Positions 9,274 to 18,662 of a stretch of 64,000 nt of DNA are shown here, piece by piece. The notes beneath the pieces were generated by a model, which was not told the DNA's origin, searched no databases, and saw nothing but the letters and a program-made list of their open reading frames with translations. Positions within the stretch are counted from its first letter, which is position 1; the number at the start of each line of letters is the position of its first letter. Origin of the DNA: Microbacteriaceae bacterium VKM Ac-2855 (GTDB lineage Bacteria > Actinomycetota > Actinomycetes > Actinomycetales > Microbacteriaceae); assembly GCA_013204985.1 (NCBI GenBank), contig JABMLG010000005.1:1-64000 (forward strand), read 5' to 3'. The position numbers were made by a program, and so were the translations under genes.

Positions 9274-10608
9274 TCACGGCGCCTTTCGGTCGTTCGAGGA
9301 AGATGCATGCCCGGCGCCGGCGGCGAGCAGCATGGCGGCCCGGTACGCGGCGACGAGGTCGATGCCGGCGCGTTCCCAGGTCAGTTCGGATCGGTGGGCG
9401 AGGGCGGCCCGGCGCAGGCGCTGCAACAGCGCCCGATCCGTGGAGACCTCGTCGAGCTGTGAGCGGAGGGTGTCGACATCGCGCACGTGATGCACCAGGC
9501 CGTGCACGTTGTCCTCGAGGTTCGCGCCCGACGCATCCGACACCAGCGGGACGCAACCCGCGGCCTGAGCCTCGGAGGTGACGAGGGCACTGCCCTCCTC
9601 GATGGTCGGCAGCACCAGTACGTCGGCCGAGGCGAAGACGCTCGCGACATCGCTGCTGAAGCCGCGCAACTCCACGCCGGGCTGGTCGAGGAGCTCTTCG
9701 AGCACCTCGCGGTAGCCGGGGGTGAACTCCCCGTAGATCAGGAAGCGGCCGCCGTGCTCCTTCGCGACCGATCCCTTCCACGCCTGCAGGGCGTAGAGCA
9801 GACCCTTGCGCGGCTCGACCCGGCCGACGTAGACGGCGGTGAAGAGGTGATCCGGATCATCGCGCGGGTCGGGGTCGATGGCCGTGGTCGTATCGATCAG
9901 CGCGCCGTAGCGGTGGCGCAGCAGCTTGCCGGGCGCGACGCCCTGCTCGATGAAGGTCCGCTCGACCGAGGCCGAGGGCACCAGGATCGCGGTCGCGCTC
10001 GACCACTCCTTCTGCTCGAGGCGGAGGGTGTGCGCGTTGTAGGTGTGCGGCGACTTCGTGGGCGGTGTGATGCCCAACCGGCGGTACTCCTCCGCGACGA
10101 CCTGGAAGGCGTGCGCGGTGTGCGTATTGGGGGCCTCACGCACCGAGGCGACGCCCAGACGGGCCGCCTCCTCGAAGGTGCGGACGGATCCCCACGGCCA
10201 GCCGTGCACCACGTCGTAGTCGCCCTCGCGAAGGATCCGCGCAGCACGCCAATCGTGCAGGGCGATGGCGCGGTTGCGCCCGATGGCGCGGTGCGGGAGC
10301 CGACGACCGAGGATCGTCAGCGTCGTCGCGACACGGGCCACGGTGCCGATCGGCGTCGCCACACTCGCGGCGACCACCGTCACGCGGTGACCGGCGGCCA
10401 CCAGTGCGCGCACCTGCTGCAGCGCGGTCCAGCCGATGCCGGAGTCGCCGAGCGGATGCGGGAACGAGTAGAGCACCGACAGGGACGTGGGAGTGGCGTC
10501 GTCGCCGGAATCCGGGATCGGTGTCGTCAAAGGGTTCGAAGGGAACTCGGGTCGGTCTACGGAGGTGACGGAACGCTGCTCCGAGGAGCGCTGGTGCACA
10601 TCATCCAT
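9274..10608 (-). CDS. Glycosyltransferase family 4, first gene of the leftward EPS operon
   Basis: 444 residues, GT-B fold. N-terminal acceptor domain with GIGWTALQQVRALVAAGHRVTVVA; C-terminal donor domain with AVYVGRVEPRKGLLYAL and the E-x7-E motif EGSALVTSEAQAAGCVPLV. The ATG at 10608 is chosen because AGGAGA lies about five bases upstream; a longer reading frame to 10773 is not supported. It heads the operon 10608 to 4301 and is divergent from the Wzz-like gene. Confidence 0.86.
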   Translation of the reverse strand: MDDVHQRSSEQRSVTSVDRPEFPSNPLTTPIPDSGDDATPTSLSVLYSFPHPLGDSGIGWTALQQVRALVAAGHRVTVVAASVATPIGTVARVATTLTILGRRLPHRAIGRNRAIALHDWRAARILREGDYDVVHGWPWGSVRTFEEAARLGVASVREAPNTHTAHAFQVVAEEYRRLGITPPTKSPHTYNAHTLRLEQKEWSSATAILVPSASVERTFIEQGVAPGKLLRHRYGALIDTTTAIDPDPRDDPDHLFTAVYVGRVEPRKGLLYALQAWKGSVAKEHGGRFLIYGEFTPGYREVLEELLDQPGVELRGFSSDVASVFASADVLVLPTIEEGSALVTSEAQAAGCVPLVSDASGANLEDNVHGLVHHVRDVDTLRSQLDEVSTDRALLQRLRRAALAHRSELTWERAGIDLVAAYRAAMLLAAGAGHASSSNDRKAP

Positions 10609-11054
10609 GCGTCTCCTGTCGTGAGGGCGGCGCGTCCAGGAATGAACAACTCCACCTTCGTCGCCCGGCTGAGAGAAACGCAAGCTCAGGCACGGCGCGG
10701 GGCGGACGCGTCGCACAAGCTTAACAATCTCGCAATCATTTCGCCTTCCGGTACCGTCGGGGTGCAGTGACAATGAATTGGCTGCCGCAGTGTTCGCCGT
10801 GAACCACGTTCATCGTTCGCCTTGAACCACGTTCATCGTCGAGTACCGCGCAGCCGCAACACAGCACGAAACAACAACCGCACCACGCACCAGTTCCTCA
10901 TCGTCCCGCTCCGGCGGTCGAGTGGAATCACCCGTTCCGCCACTACCCGCCGTAGTGCCGGAGGCGTTGCTCCAACGGATGCAGCACGCGCTCTTCTGCA
11001 TTCATCGGCGTGTCGCCCGAGGTCCCACCTCGCCGTCTGGAAGTCGAGACCGAG
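10609..11054. promoter_or_regulatory. Divergent promoter region of the two main EPS operons
   Basis: 446 bases without a credible gene. A minus-strand -10-like TAAGCT lies at 10718-10723, and a 23-base tandem repeat with GAAC-N3-GTTC cores at 10792-10837. Base composition is less GC-rich than the flanking genes between about 10630 and 10880, as expected for a regulatory region. Confidence 0.5.
10792..10837. promoter_or_regulatory. Two tandem 23-bp repeats, candidate operators
   Basis: Units 10792-10814 and 10815-10837 differ at one position. Each contains the dyad GAACCACGTTC (10801-10811 and 10824-10834), so two symmetric half-site pairs lie 23 bases apart, about two helical turns. The position between divergent EPS operons suggests a regulator binding site. 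Confidence 0.5.
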
Positions 11055-11915
11055 ATGTCCGTACCCCTTTACCTACGCGTCCTCTGGAGCTACAAGTGGC
11101 TCCTCGCTGTCGGCCTGATCGTCGCAGTCCTGGCCGCGATGGTCGCCGGATTCACCATCAAGGACGGTGCGATCGTGTCGCGCGCCGAATCGACGTACCG
11201 CAGCTCCACCACGATCCTGCTCGGCGGCGGTGCCAAGAACCCGTACGTCGCTGAGACGCCGGGCCAGGCGATCACCGAGGGCACCACGGCCGCTCAGCAG
11301 GCCGACCTGACCAACACGGCCGTCATCTACGCCTACCTGGTCAGCGGCTCCGCGACCCGCGCCTCCGTCGAGGCGATCATGGGCCCGCTCGGAGACACCG
11401 AGTCGCTCAGCGCCGTTCGCCGCACCACGCAGCCCGCGGGTGACGAGACGCAGGGCTCCGGCCGCTTCGTGCTCCCGATCCTCTCGATCGTCGGCACCTC
11501 GACCGACCCCGACCGCGCGAACGAGATCGCGGCCACGGCGACGCAGGTCTTCCAGGACAACGTCAAGGCGCAGCAGGATGCAGCGGCGATCGCCGACAAC
11601 CTCCGCGTCACGCTGACCGTGACCGACACGGGCGACCTCGCCATCGCGGACGAGTCGAACCCGGTCATCCCGATCGCGCTCACCGGAGTGGGTGTGTTCC
11701 TCGCCTTCATCGCTCTCGCGTTCATCCTCTACAACATCCGGGTCTCTCGCGAACGGGTCACGAGCAATCGTGTGAACGCCCAGCAGGGGGCTTCGTTTCG
11801 TCGCGGCCCCGCACTCGGAACTTCCTCGGAGGAGCCGGCGCTCGCTGCAACCCTGAGCGCCACCGGTTCCCGACCCGCTGAGCTCGCATCGTCGGGCAAG
11901 CGGAGCGCGACCTGA
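11055..11915 (+). CDS. Wzz-like polysaccharide chain-length/co-polymerase protein
   Basis: 286 residues with one membrane segment near the N-terminus (YLRVLWSYKWLLAVGLIVAVLAAMVAGF, residues about 5-33) and one near residue 205-230 (IPIALTGVGVFLAFIALAFIL), flanking an extracytoplasmic domain. This is the Wzz/CapA-type topology of proteins that set chain length with a Wzy polymerase. No tyrosine-kinase domain is fused and no Tyr cluster is present. ATG 11055 has a weak GGAAG upstream; GTG 11010 would add 15 residues. First gene of the rightward EPS operon. Confidence 0.75.
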   Translation: MSVPLYLRVLWSYKWLLAVGLIVAVLAAMVAGFTIKDGAIVSRAESTYRSSTTILLGGGAKNPYVAETPGQAITEGTTAAQQADLTNTAVIYAYLVSGSATRASVEAIMGPLGDTESLSAVRRTTQPAGDETQGSGRFVLPILSIVGTSTDPDRANEIAATATQVFQDNVKAQQDAAAIADNLRVTLTVTDTGDLAIADESNPVIPIALTGVGVFLAFIALAFILYNIRVSRERVTSNRVNAQQGASFRRGPALGTSSEEPALAATLSATGSRPAELASSGKRSAT

Positions 11916-11941
11916 CCCCCGGGTCGGGATCGGAGAACCCC

Positions 11942-13645
11942 ATGACCACGGACGCCCCCACGCGTCGTGCCCGGATCCCCGCGGAGAAGCCCCGAAAAGG
12001 CCTTCCCCTCGGGGTTCCCGGCAGCGATGACCCGTACGCCGGCGAGATCTTCGTCGCCAAGACGTTCAACTGGCGTTCCGTCGTCGCCACCCTCCTGCTC
12101 ACGCTCGTGGCGGTGGGGGCCGTGTACTACCTGCCGCAGCCGTACGGCGGTGCGATCCTGCTCGCAGTCTCGCTGCTGTACTTGACGCGCAAGCTGCTGT
12201 TCAACTGGACCGGCGGCCTGATCGCGCTCCTGACGATCATCATGTTCATCCAGGTGCGCCACTACTCGCTCCCGGTGCCGTTCTCGTTCGCCCTCGAGCC
12301 GTATCGCGTGACGATCATCCTGATGGCCGTCTGCGGCATCGTGGCTCTGCTGATCGACCCGAAGTTCGTCTGGCGGCCGGCCGTCTTCGGCTGGGCGTTC
12401 GCCGCCTTCGTCGGCACCGGGATCATCTCGGTCGCCTTCAACGTGCAGGGGATCACCGAGACGGGCGTGGGCAGCGGTGTCGTCGGCGCCCTGCTGAACG
12501 AGATCCTGATGCTCACGGTCTTCTTCATCGTTCGGCTGGCGTTGAAGAACGCCTCGATGGTCGAGCTCGTGCTCACCTTCCTGGTCTGGACCGCCGTGGT
12601 CGTCGCCTTCGTGGCGATCATCGAGCGCGCGACGCACCAGAACCTGCTCACGAAGCTCGAGACCTTCCTCCCGCTCAAGGTGATCAGCGGAGACTCCGAA
12701 CTCACGGCCAGCGGTTACCGCGCCGGTGGCCAGCGGGCGTACGCCTCGTCGCAGCACCCGATCGCTCTCGCGGTCATGTTCACGATGATGATCCCGATCG
12801 CGTTCTACCTCTCGAAGTACGCCAAATGGCCGTTCAACGAGATCAACCGCAAGATCATCTACTCGGGCGTCGTCGCGATCCTGCTCGTCGGCGTCGTCAC
12901 CGCCGTCTCGCGCACCGCGATCGTCACGTTGGGCGTGATGTTCCTGATCACGCTGATCCTGCGGCCCAAGCTCGGCGGCATCCTCATCGTCGCCACGATT
13001 CCCACGATGATCCTGGGAGCCGTGGCGGCACCGAAGGTGTTCAACGACACCATCGGCTCGTTCCTCGACCCCGACACGCTGATCGCATCGCAGTACACGT
13101 CCGCGGGGTCCGCGGGAGCCGGCCGTCTGGCCGACCTCGAGCCCGCGATGAGGATCGTGAACGCGCATCCGCTGTTCGGCACCGGTATCGGCAGCCGCAT
13201 CGTCGTCGGTGAGGGCCGCAACGCCTTCATCCTCGACAACCAGTGGCTGGGCACACTGCTCGACGCGGGCTGGGTCGGCGTCATCGGTCTGGCGATCTTC
13301 TTCATCGTGCCGATCGTGCTGCTGCTGCGCTACAGCTTCAAGCGCGGCACCCTGCCGCAGTACCAGAACCTCGCGTTCGCGCTCTCGGTTCTCCTGATCG
13401 GCTACGTGACCGCGGCGTACTTCTACGACGCGTTCGGTTTCTTCCAGACCTACATGCTCTACTACGTCTTCCTCGCGGTCGGCGCCTGGGTGATCAGCGA
13501 AGCGCCGCAGAAGAGCGCCCGCCAGATCGCCGCCGAGGATCGCGGACACGTGCCGGCCTTCACCGCGGCTCACCACACGGATCCGGGCTACCTTCCCGGC
13601 ATCGACGCGCACGTCGTCCGTAAGCCCGCGCCGCTGGAGAGTTGA
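11942..13645 (+). CDS. O-antigen ligase/polymerase (Wzy-like) membrane protein
   Basis: 567 residues with about 11-12 hydrophobic segments. A long extracytoplasmic loop in the second half contains RLADLEPAMRIVNAHPLFGTGIGSR, the typical H-P-x-x-G-x-G motif of the Wzy_C/WaaL (O-antigen ligase) family. It is predicted to polymerise lipid-linked repeat units at the outer face of the membrane. It follows the Wzz-like gene by 26 bases and is almost contiguous with the next GT2 gene. Confidence 0.85.
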   Translation: MTTDAPTRRARIPAEKPRKGLPLGVPGSDDPYAGEIFVAKTFNWRSVVATLLLTLVAVGAVYYLPQPYGGAILLAVSLLYLTRKLLFNWTGGLIALLTIIMFIQVRHYSLPVPFSFALEPYRVTIILMAVCGIVALLIDPKFVWRPAVFGWAFAAFVGTGIISVAFNVQGITETGVGSGVVGALLNEILMLTVFFIVRLALKNASMVELVLTFLVWTAVVVAFVAIIERATHQNLLTKLETFLPLKVISGDSELTASGYRAGGQRAYASSQHPIALAVMFTMMIPIAFYLSKYAKWPFNEINRKIIYSGVVAILLVGVVTAVSRTAIVTLGVMFLITLILRPKLGGILIVATIPTMILGAVAAPKVFNDTIGSFLDPDTLIASQYTSAGSAGAGRLADLEPAMRIVNAHPLFGTGIGSRIVVGEGRNAFILDNQWLGTLLDAGWVGVIGLAIFFIVPIVLLLRYSFKRGTLPQYQNLAFALSVLLIGYVTAAYFYDAFGFFQTYMLYYVFLAVGAWVISEAPQKSARQIAAEDRGHVPAFTAAHHTDPGYLPGIDAHVVRKPAPLES

Positions 13646-13647
13646 GG

Positions 13648-14508
13648 GTGGCGCGCTACAGCGTGATCATCCCGGCGCACGACGAGGCCGCGGTGATCGG
13701 GCGACTGCTCACCGCGCTCGTCGCCGGAGACCCGGACGTCGAGATGGAGATCGTGGTCGGAGCCAACGGCTGCACCGACGACACCGCGGCGGTCGCCCGA
13801 GCCGTGGATCCGCGGATCACCGTGGTCGAGACCGCCGCGGCGGGCAAGATCGCCGGCCTGAACGCGGCGGACGCCGCGGCGACGGTCTTCCCGCGGATCT
13901 ACCTCGACGCCGATGTGACGGTCTCGGCGGATGCGTTGCGCGCGCTCGCCGAGGCGCTCTCGCGGCCCGACGGCCCCCTGGTGGCGGCGCCGACCTTCCG
14001 CGTCGACACCACCGGTGCGTCGTGGCCGGTGCGGGCCCACTACTCGGTCTGGGAACTCTCGGACTACCGCGTGGCCGGTCTCGTCGGCTCGGGCATCTAC
14101 GCACTTTCGGAGAAGGGCCGGGCCCGCTTCGGTGCTTTCCCGGACATCATCGCCGACGACCGCTTCGTCCAGCAGCTCTTCGACCCCGCTGAGCGGCTCA
14201 CCCTGACCGATCACGAGTTCACCGTGCGCGCCCCGCGCACGATGGCCGCCCAGGTGCGACGCACCGTGCGGATCGCGATCGGCAACACCCAACTCGCCGC
14301 GTCCGGTCTCGTACCGAACCGCGGCACCACCGACGGCGGAGGGGGCGGCCCGAAGGCGCTGATCGCCCGCGTTCTGCGACGGCCGGCACTCTGGCCCGCA
14401 TTCCCCGTTTATTGCTACGGCTATATCCGTCCGCGCCTCATCGCCCGGTCGGTCATCGCTCGAGGAGGCGTCCCTGCATGGAACCGCGACGAAACGACGC
14501 GCGTGTGA
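13648..14508 (+). CDS. Glycosyltransferase family 2
   Basis: 286 residues. GT-A signature YSVIIPAHDEAAVIGRLLTAL at residues 4-24, VVGANGCTDDTAAVA near 37-51, and the metal-binding DAD in RIYLDADVTVSADAL near 88-101. GTG 13648 is chosen: GGAGAG lies six bases upstream, and the TTG at 13642 has no ribosome binding site at the right distance. The gene starts two bases after the Wzy-like stop. Confidence 0.83.
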   Translation: MARYSVIIPAHDEAAVIGRLLTALVAGDPDVEMEIVVGANGCTDDTAAVARAVDPRITVVETAAAGKIAGLNAADAAATVFPRIYLDADVTVSADALRALAEALSRPDGPLVAAPTFRVDTTGASWPVRAHYSVWELSDYRVAGLVGSGIYALSEKGRARFGAFPDIIADDRFVQQLFDPAERLTLTDHEFTVRAPRTMAAQVRRTVRIAIGNTQLAASGLVPNRGTTDGGGGGPKALIARVLRRPALWPAFPVYCYGYIRPRLIARSVIARGGVPAWNRDETTRV

Positions 14509-16154
14509 CGCGGCCCGGATCCGACGGCGTCGGACGAGGATCCGCTGCTGACGGCGAGATCGAGTCGGCGATGGACGGCGTGAAGGCGCCGACCGAGACG
14601 CTCGCGGTCGACGCGATCGCCGAGGGCGGCGCCGGAGCGGCGACCGACACCGGACCCCGCAAGCCCGCGTCCGACCTCGGCCATCGCGCCAGCCGCGGGG
14701 TCATGCAGACCCTGGGCGGTCAATGGGGCAAGACCGCGGTCCAGCTGATCTCGACCGTCGTGCTGGCTCGCCTGCTCGACCCGAGCGACTTCGGTCTGCT
14801 CGCGATGGTCACCGCGATCGTCGGCGTCGCCGACCTGGTGCGCGACTTCGGTCTCACCGGCGCCATCGTGCAGGCCCGCACGATGAGCGAGACGGTCTGG
14901 CGCTCGGTGCTCTGGCTCTCCGTGGCCCTGGGCATCGCGGGAACCATCGTCATCGCCGCCGCCGCGCCGCTCATCGCGATGCTCTACGACGAGCAGCGCC
15001 TCATCGTGCTGACCCTCGCTGTCGCACCGACGCTTTTCGTCAACGCCCTCTGCATGCCGTTGCAGGCGAAGGTGCAGCGCGAACTGAAGTTCGGCGTGCT
15101 GGCCAACATCGACGTCATCTCCATGGTGATCGGCGTCGCGCTCTCGATCGTCGCCGGCCTGCTCGGCTGGGGCGTCTGGTCGCTGGTCGTGCTGCAGGGC
15201 GGCGCGCTGATCTACCGCGCGATCGCGCTCTGGGTCGCCGCCCGACCCACCTTCGGCCGCCCGCGCATCTCGCGCGAGGTCATCCCGCTGGTCTCGACCG
15301 GCGGCAGCATCTTCGGCGTGCAGCTGCTCAACTACGCCGCCCGCAACGTGGACAACGTCGTGGTGGGCCAGCAGCTCGGCGCGGGAGCGCTGGGTCAGTA
15401 CTCGCGCGCCTACGCGCTGTTCCTGATGCCGCTGCAGCAGTTGAACGGGCCGCTCGGTCGCGTGGCTCTGCCCGTGCTGAGCTCGCTCCAGGACGACGGC
15501 GAGCGTTACCGCCGCTACGTCCGCGGCGCGCTGCTCGTGATCGGCTACCTGACGCTGCCGACCTTCGCCGTGCTGTCGGCCCTGGCCGCGCCCCTGGTGG
15601 AGCTGCTGCTCGGACCGCAGTGGAGCTCCGCCGCGCTCATCCTGTCGCTGCTCTCGATCGCGGGCATCGCACAGGGCATCGGCAACGTGCAGGGCTGGAT
15701 CTACATCTCTCTCGGTCGTGTGCACCGCCAGCTGATCTACTACGTGGTGACGCGTCCGATCGTGATCGCCTCGTTCTTCGTCGGTGTGTGGTGGGCGGGC
15801 ACCGAGGGGCTGGCGCTGCTCTACGGCCTGGTCACGCTCGTCCTGCTCGTGCCCGGCTTCTGGCTGGCCATCCGCGGCACGTTCGTCACCGGGGCCGACA
15901 TCATCGTGCCCGTGCTGCGCCCCGCGCTGCTGGTGCCGTTCGTCTTCGGCGCCGCCTGGTACCTCGGTCAGCTCGGCGAGCTGCCGGCGATCGTGCACCT
16001 CATCCTCGGCGGAATCGGTGCGCTCATCCCGATCGCGTTGGCCATGGTGATCCCGGCGTACCGCCGCGACGTCGGTCAGATCTGGGCATTCGTCAAGCAG
16101 GTGCGCAAGCCCAAGAAGCCGGCGCCCACGACTCCGAGCGAGGCCGCTGCGTGA
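14478..16154 (+). CDS. Polysaccharide flippase (Wzx-like, MOP superfamily)
   Basis: 558 residues. A Ser/Ala/Asp-rich cytoplasmic leader of about 75 residues is followed by about 14 hydrophobic segments. RGVMQTLGGQWGKTAVQLISTVVLARLLDPSDFGLLAMV is the classic N-terminus of the RfbX/WzxC family that moves undecaprenyl-linked repeat units across the membrane. The ATG at 14478 has GAGGAGG eight bases upstream and overlaps the GT2 gene by 31 bases; a GTG at 14505 overlapping the GT2 stop as GTGA is the alternative. Confidence 0.87.
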   Translation: MEPRRNDARVTRPGSDGVGRGSAADGEIESAMDGVKAPTETLAVDAIAEGGAGAATDTGPRKPASDLGHRASRGVMQTLGGQWGKTAVQLISTVVLARLLDPSDFGLLAMVTAIVGVADLVRDFGLTGAIVQARTMSETVWRSVLWLSVALGIAGTIVIAAAAPLIAMLYDEQRLIVLTLAVAPTLFVNALCMPLQAKVQRELKFGVLANIDVISMVIGVALSIVAGLLGWGVWSLVVLQGGALIYRAIALWVAARPTFGRPRISREVIPLVSTGGSIFGVQLLNYAARNVDNVVVGQQLGAGALGQYSRAYALFLMPLQQLNGPLGRVALPVLSSLQDDGERYRRYVRGALLVIGYLTLPTFAVLSALAAPLVELLLGPQWSSAALILSLLSIAGIAQGIGNVQGWIYISLGRVHRQLIYYVVTRPIVIASFFVGVWWAGTEGLALLYGLVTLVLLVPGFWLAIRGTFVTGADIIVPVLRPALLVPFVFGAAWYLGQLGELPAIVHLILGGIGALIPIALAMVIPAYRRDVGQIWAFVKQVRKPKKPAPTTPSEAAA

Positions 16155-17005
16155 ACCGTCGACTGATCCGTGCCGCCGCCGTCGCGACCGTTCTGGTCGC
16201 GGCGCTCGCGGGCTGCACGTCCACGCCCGAACCCGTCGAGACCCCGACCAGCTCCAGCGCGCTCGGCATCCAGGTGACCTCGATCGCCGCGCTCGGCGAT
16301 TCGATCACCGCCGGCGTCTCGGCCTGCGGCGACGCGAACTCCTGCCCCAGCGCCTCGTGGGCCGTCGGCGATGACCCCGAGGTCGATTCGATCGCGACCC
16401 GTGTGGCCGAGGCCGGTCAGGCGGCGCCCGCGGTCGAGAACTTCGCGCGCAAGGGTGCCGTGGTCGCCGATCTCGCGACGCAGGTTCCGCAGGCCATCGA
16501 GGCCGCGCCGTCGCTCGTGACCGTGTTGATCGGGTCGAACGATGTCTGCGCGCGCAGCACCACGGTCATGACGGATGCGGACACCTTCGCCAGCACGGCG
16601 ACGGCGGCGCTGCAGGCGCTCTCGACGGGTCTGCCGGACTCGACGATCTACGTGTCGTCCATCCCCGACCTCCTCGCGTTCTTCGAGCTCGAGCGCGGGG
16701 ATGCGTCGGCGCAGCGGCTCTGGGCGGGCGGCGGGTGCAACTCGCTCCTCGCCAACCCGGATTCGGACGCCGAGATCGACGTGAACCGCCGCGACAAGAT
16801 CGGCGCGCTGATCGACTCCTACAACACCTCGCTCGGCGAGGCCTGCTCCGCACTGAGCAACTGCGTCTACGACGGCGGCGCCCTGCACGAGCTGGATGTG
16901 ACCGCCGACGACATCTCGGACGTCGACCACTTCCACCCGTCGCTGACGGGTCAGGCGGCTCTCGCCGAGACCGCCTGGACCGCGCTGGTCGCCGCTCGAC
17001 CGTAG
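16151..17005 (+). CDS. SGNH/GDSL-hydrolase lipoprotein
   Basis: 284 residues. Residues 1-22 are a lipoprotein signal peptide with the lipobox LAGC, Cys22. SGNH blocks are intact: GDS at 49-51 (nucleophile Ser51), the Asn of IGSNDVC in block III, and the block V DxxH in DVDHFHPSLTG. The protein should act outside the cell, anchored to the membrane, as an esterase or lipase. The GTG overlaps the flippase stop (GTGA), so it is part of the EPS operon; removal of O-acyl groups from the polymer is a reasonable inference. Confidence 0.82.
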   Translation: MNRRLIRAAAVATVLVAALAGCTSTPEPVETPTSSSALGIQVTSIAALGDSITAGVSACGDANSCPSASWAVGDDPEVDSIATRVAEAGQAAPAVENFARKGAVVADLATQVPQAIEAAPSLVTVLIGSNDVCARSTTVMTDADTFASTATAALQALSTGLPDSTIYVSSIPDLLAFFELERGDASAQRLWAGGGCNSLLANPDSDAEIDVNRRDKIGALIDSYNTSLGEACSALSNCVYDGGALHELDVTADDISDVDHFHPSLTGQAALAETAWTALVAARP

Positions 17006-17065
17006 GGGCGCCACTCGCGCTGTGTGCTGCGGCGGTCTCGCTGCCGGGCGGCTGTGCGGTGGTTA

Positions 17066-17150
17066 TTGCAGCATCGACCGCGGTCGTGCTCGGATGCGGC
17101 AGGAACGGGCTAGTTCTGCCGCGTCGCACCGTTCTTGCAGCATCGACCGC
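17066..17150 (+). repeat. 16-bp direct repeat in the intergenic region
   Basis: TTGCAGCATCGACCGC occurs at 17066-17081 and again at 17135-17150, 69 bases apart, in the gap between converging EPS genes. No function is known. Confidence 0.5.
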
Positions 17151-17168
17151 AGAACGTCGGACGGTGCT

Positions 17169-17209
17169 CCCGGGCGGTTCGTGCGGCACAGGCCGCGGAA
17201 CCGCCCGGG
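17169..17209. terminator. Bidirectional terminator-like hairpin
   Basis: Perfect 12-base arms (17169-17180 and 17198-17209; CCCGGGCGGTTC and its complement) with a 17-base loop, centred between the converging SGNH and GT genes. No T tract. The GGGCGGTTC core also occurs in the repeat family at 45.8 and 51.3 kb. Confidence 0.5.
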
Positions 17210-17215
17210 GAGGGA

Positions 17216-18217
17216 CTACGCGCTGCGCGGCTCCGAGGCGGGCACCGAGACCGGAGCCGGGCGGCGCACGACGTCGGTGCTGAAGCGGAACAGTGGCACG
17301 TTCTCGGCCAGGCCCGTGCTCATTGCGGCCGCGCGGCGCAGCAGCGCCTCGTCGAGCTGCTCGACGGAGGCGTTGATGGCGAGGCCGCGCGAGTCGAGCT
17401 CGCGGGCGATCTGCAGCTGGTGGTCGTCGATGTGCTCGCCGTAGGCGGCGAGGCGCGGCACCAGGATCGGCATCTTGCCGGCCTCGATGGCGGTGACGGC
17501 AGCGCCGGTACCCGCGTGCGCGATCACGACATCCGCTTCTGAGACGGCCTGCTGCAGCTCGTGGTGCGGCACGCTCGAGCGGCCCTCGATGCCGTAGGTC
17601 GAGAGATCGGCCGTGCCCGACTGCCACAGGGTCTCGACGCCTTCGAGCAGCGGCACCAGGGCCGTGAAGATGCGGTCGAACGGGTAGCCGTCCTGCGTGC
17701 CGACCGAGACGACGGCCTTGGTGATCGGCTTCTCGTCGCGGGTGGGCCCCGTGGTGTACGCGTCGAAGATCGATCCGCCGAACTGCCAGCGCTCATCCGC
17801 CCAGACGGGGTACTGCGTGTACGTGTGGATGTTCTTGAACTTCGAGATGATCTTGCCGGTCATCGACGGCCCATCGGCCCGTGCGGCGCTCTCGATGTAG
17901 TGGCACGGGATGCCGCGCAGTGTCGCCAGCGGCATGAACGAGACGGCCGGGCTGGAGCCCGTGCTGAACACGCCGTCGTACTTCTCGCGGCGGAGGATGC
18001 CGTTGGCCATCGCCGCGTTGCGCGCGATCGGCAGCGCATCGCGCGGTGCGGCGAAGCGGCTGAACGTGACACGGCGGTCCGCGAGCAGGGAGCGGCTGAG
18101 TCCGTTGTCGAACGTCACCCAGTGCTGGTCGGCCGGGTCGATGTCGAAGCGGCGGGCGAGGGTGAACAGCTGCTTGAGGTGGCCTCCACCGGAGCAGACG
18201 AACAGATACTGGGACAT
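17216..18217 (-). CDS. ALG13/ALG14-like (GT1/GT28) glycosyltransferase
   Basis: 333 residues in one chain. N-terminus LFVCSGGGHLKQLFTLARRF matches the ALG14/EpsE-like acceptor half; the C-terminal half with VVSVGTQDGYPFDRIFTAL and DVVIAHAGTGAAVTAIEAGKMPILVPR matches the ALG13/GT28 donor half (HAGTGA binds the UDP-sugar). Such enzymes transfer the second or third sugar onto a lipid-linked acceptor at the membrane. It is leftward and separated from the next leftward gene by 445 bases. Confidence 0.8.
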   Translation of the reverse strand: MSQYLFVCSGGGHLKQLFTLARRFDIDPADQHWVTFDNGLSRSLLADRRVTFSRFAAPRDALPIARNAAMANGILRREKYDGVFSTGSSPAVSFMPLATLRGIPCHYIESAARADGPSMTGKIISKFKNIHTYTQYPVWADERWQFGGSIFDAYTTGPTRDEKPITKAVVSVGTQDGYPFDRIFTALVPLLEGVETLWQSGTADLSTYGIEGRSSVPHHELQQAVSEADVVIAHAGTGAAVTAIEAGKMPILVPRLAAYGEHIDDHQLQIARELDSRGLAINASVEQLDEALLRRAAAMSTGLAENVPLFRFSTDVVRRPAPVSVPASEPRSA

Positions 18218-18662
18218 TGAACCTCCTCCACCGAGCCTCTCCCGGAGGAGCGAGGCGCAGTGGTGACGTGACGTGACGGCGGATCGTGGTCGAGGAGGGC
18301 CGTGACCGGATGGTCGCGGCCTCGCATCCGGACGAGGCCCGGACGCGGTCTCCAGCGACCGTCGGAAAGCAGGGCGTCGGTGAACTCGGGTTCTTCCGAC
18401 GGAGGATTACAGGGGCGGATCGCTGGGCAGCGACGTCAGACTTCGACGGTGGCGGGCGGGGCGAACAAGCCGGTGTCGTCGGCGCGGGGGCCGCGCGCGG
18501 TCGAGGAAGCCTGGTCGTGCACCCCTTACGATAGCGAGGCGCCGATCAGGTCGCCATGCCCCGGTAACGGGTGACCGCGATGTTTACACGGGCGACATAT
18601 TGTGCGCGCGAGGCGATGCCCCAGAGCGCGAGCCCGTGAGCCGCGCACGCGAGGCCGTGACC
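18218..18662. other. Gene-free stretch upstream of the ALG13/14-like gene
   Basis: 445 bases. Presumably the promoter region of the leftward gene ending at 17216; a possible minus-strand -10 (TATCGT) lies at 18528-18533 with no convincing -35. GGAGG near 18227 on the minus strand is the ribosome binding site. Short open frames here are Arg/Gly-rich and unconvincing. Confidence 0.35.

Noticed and set aside
10810-11001. Minus-strand 63-residue ORF in the divergent EPS promoter
   Set aside because: Lacks a ribosome binding site; overlaps the candidate operator region and has no credible composition.
14720-15998. Long minus-strand frames opposite the flippase gene
   Set aside because: Highly charged shadow of the hydrophobic flippase frame.
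18286-18574. Short ORFs between the ALG13/14-like gene and the GT4 gene
   Set aside because: Arg/Gly/Ala-rich, no ribosome binding site, no family resemblance; treated as promoter region.
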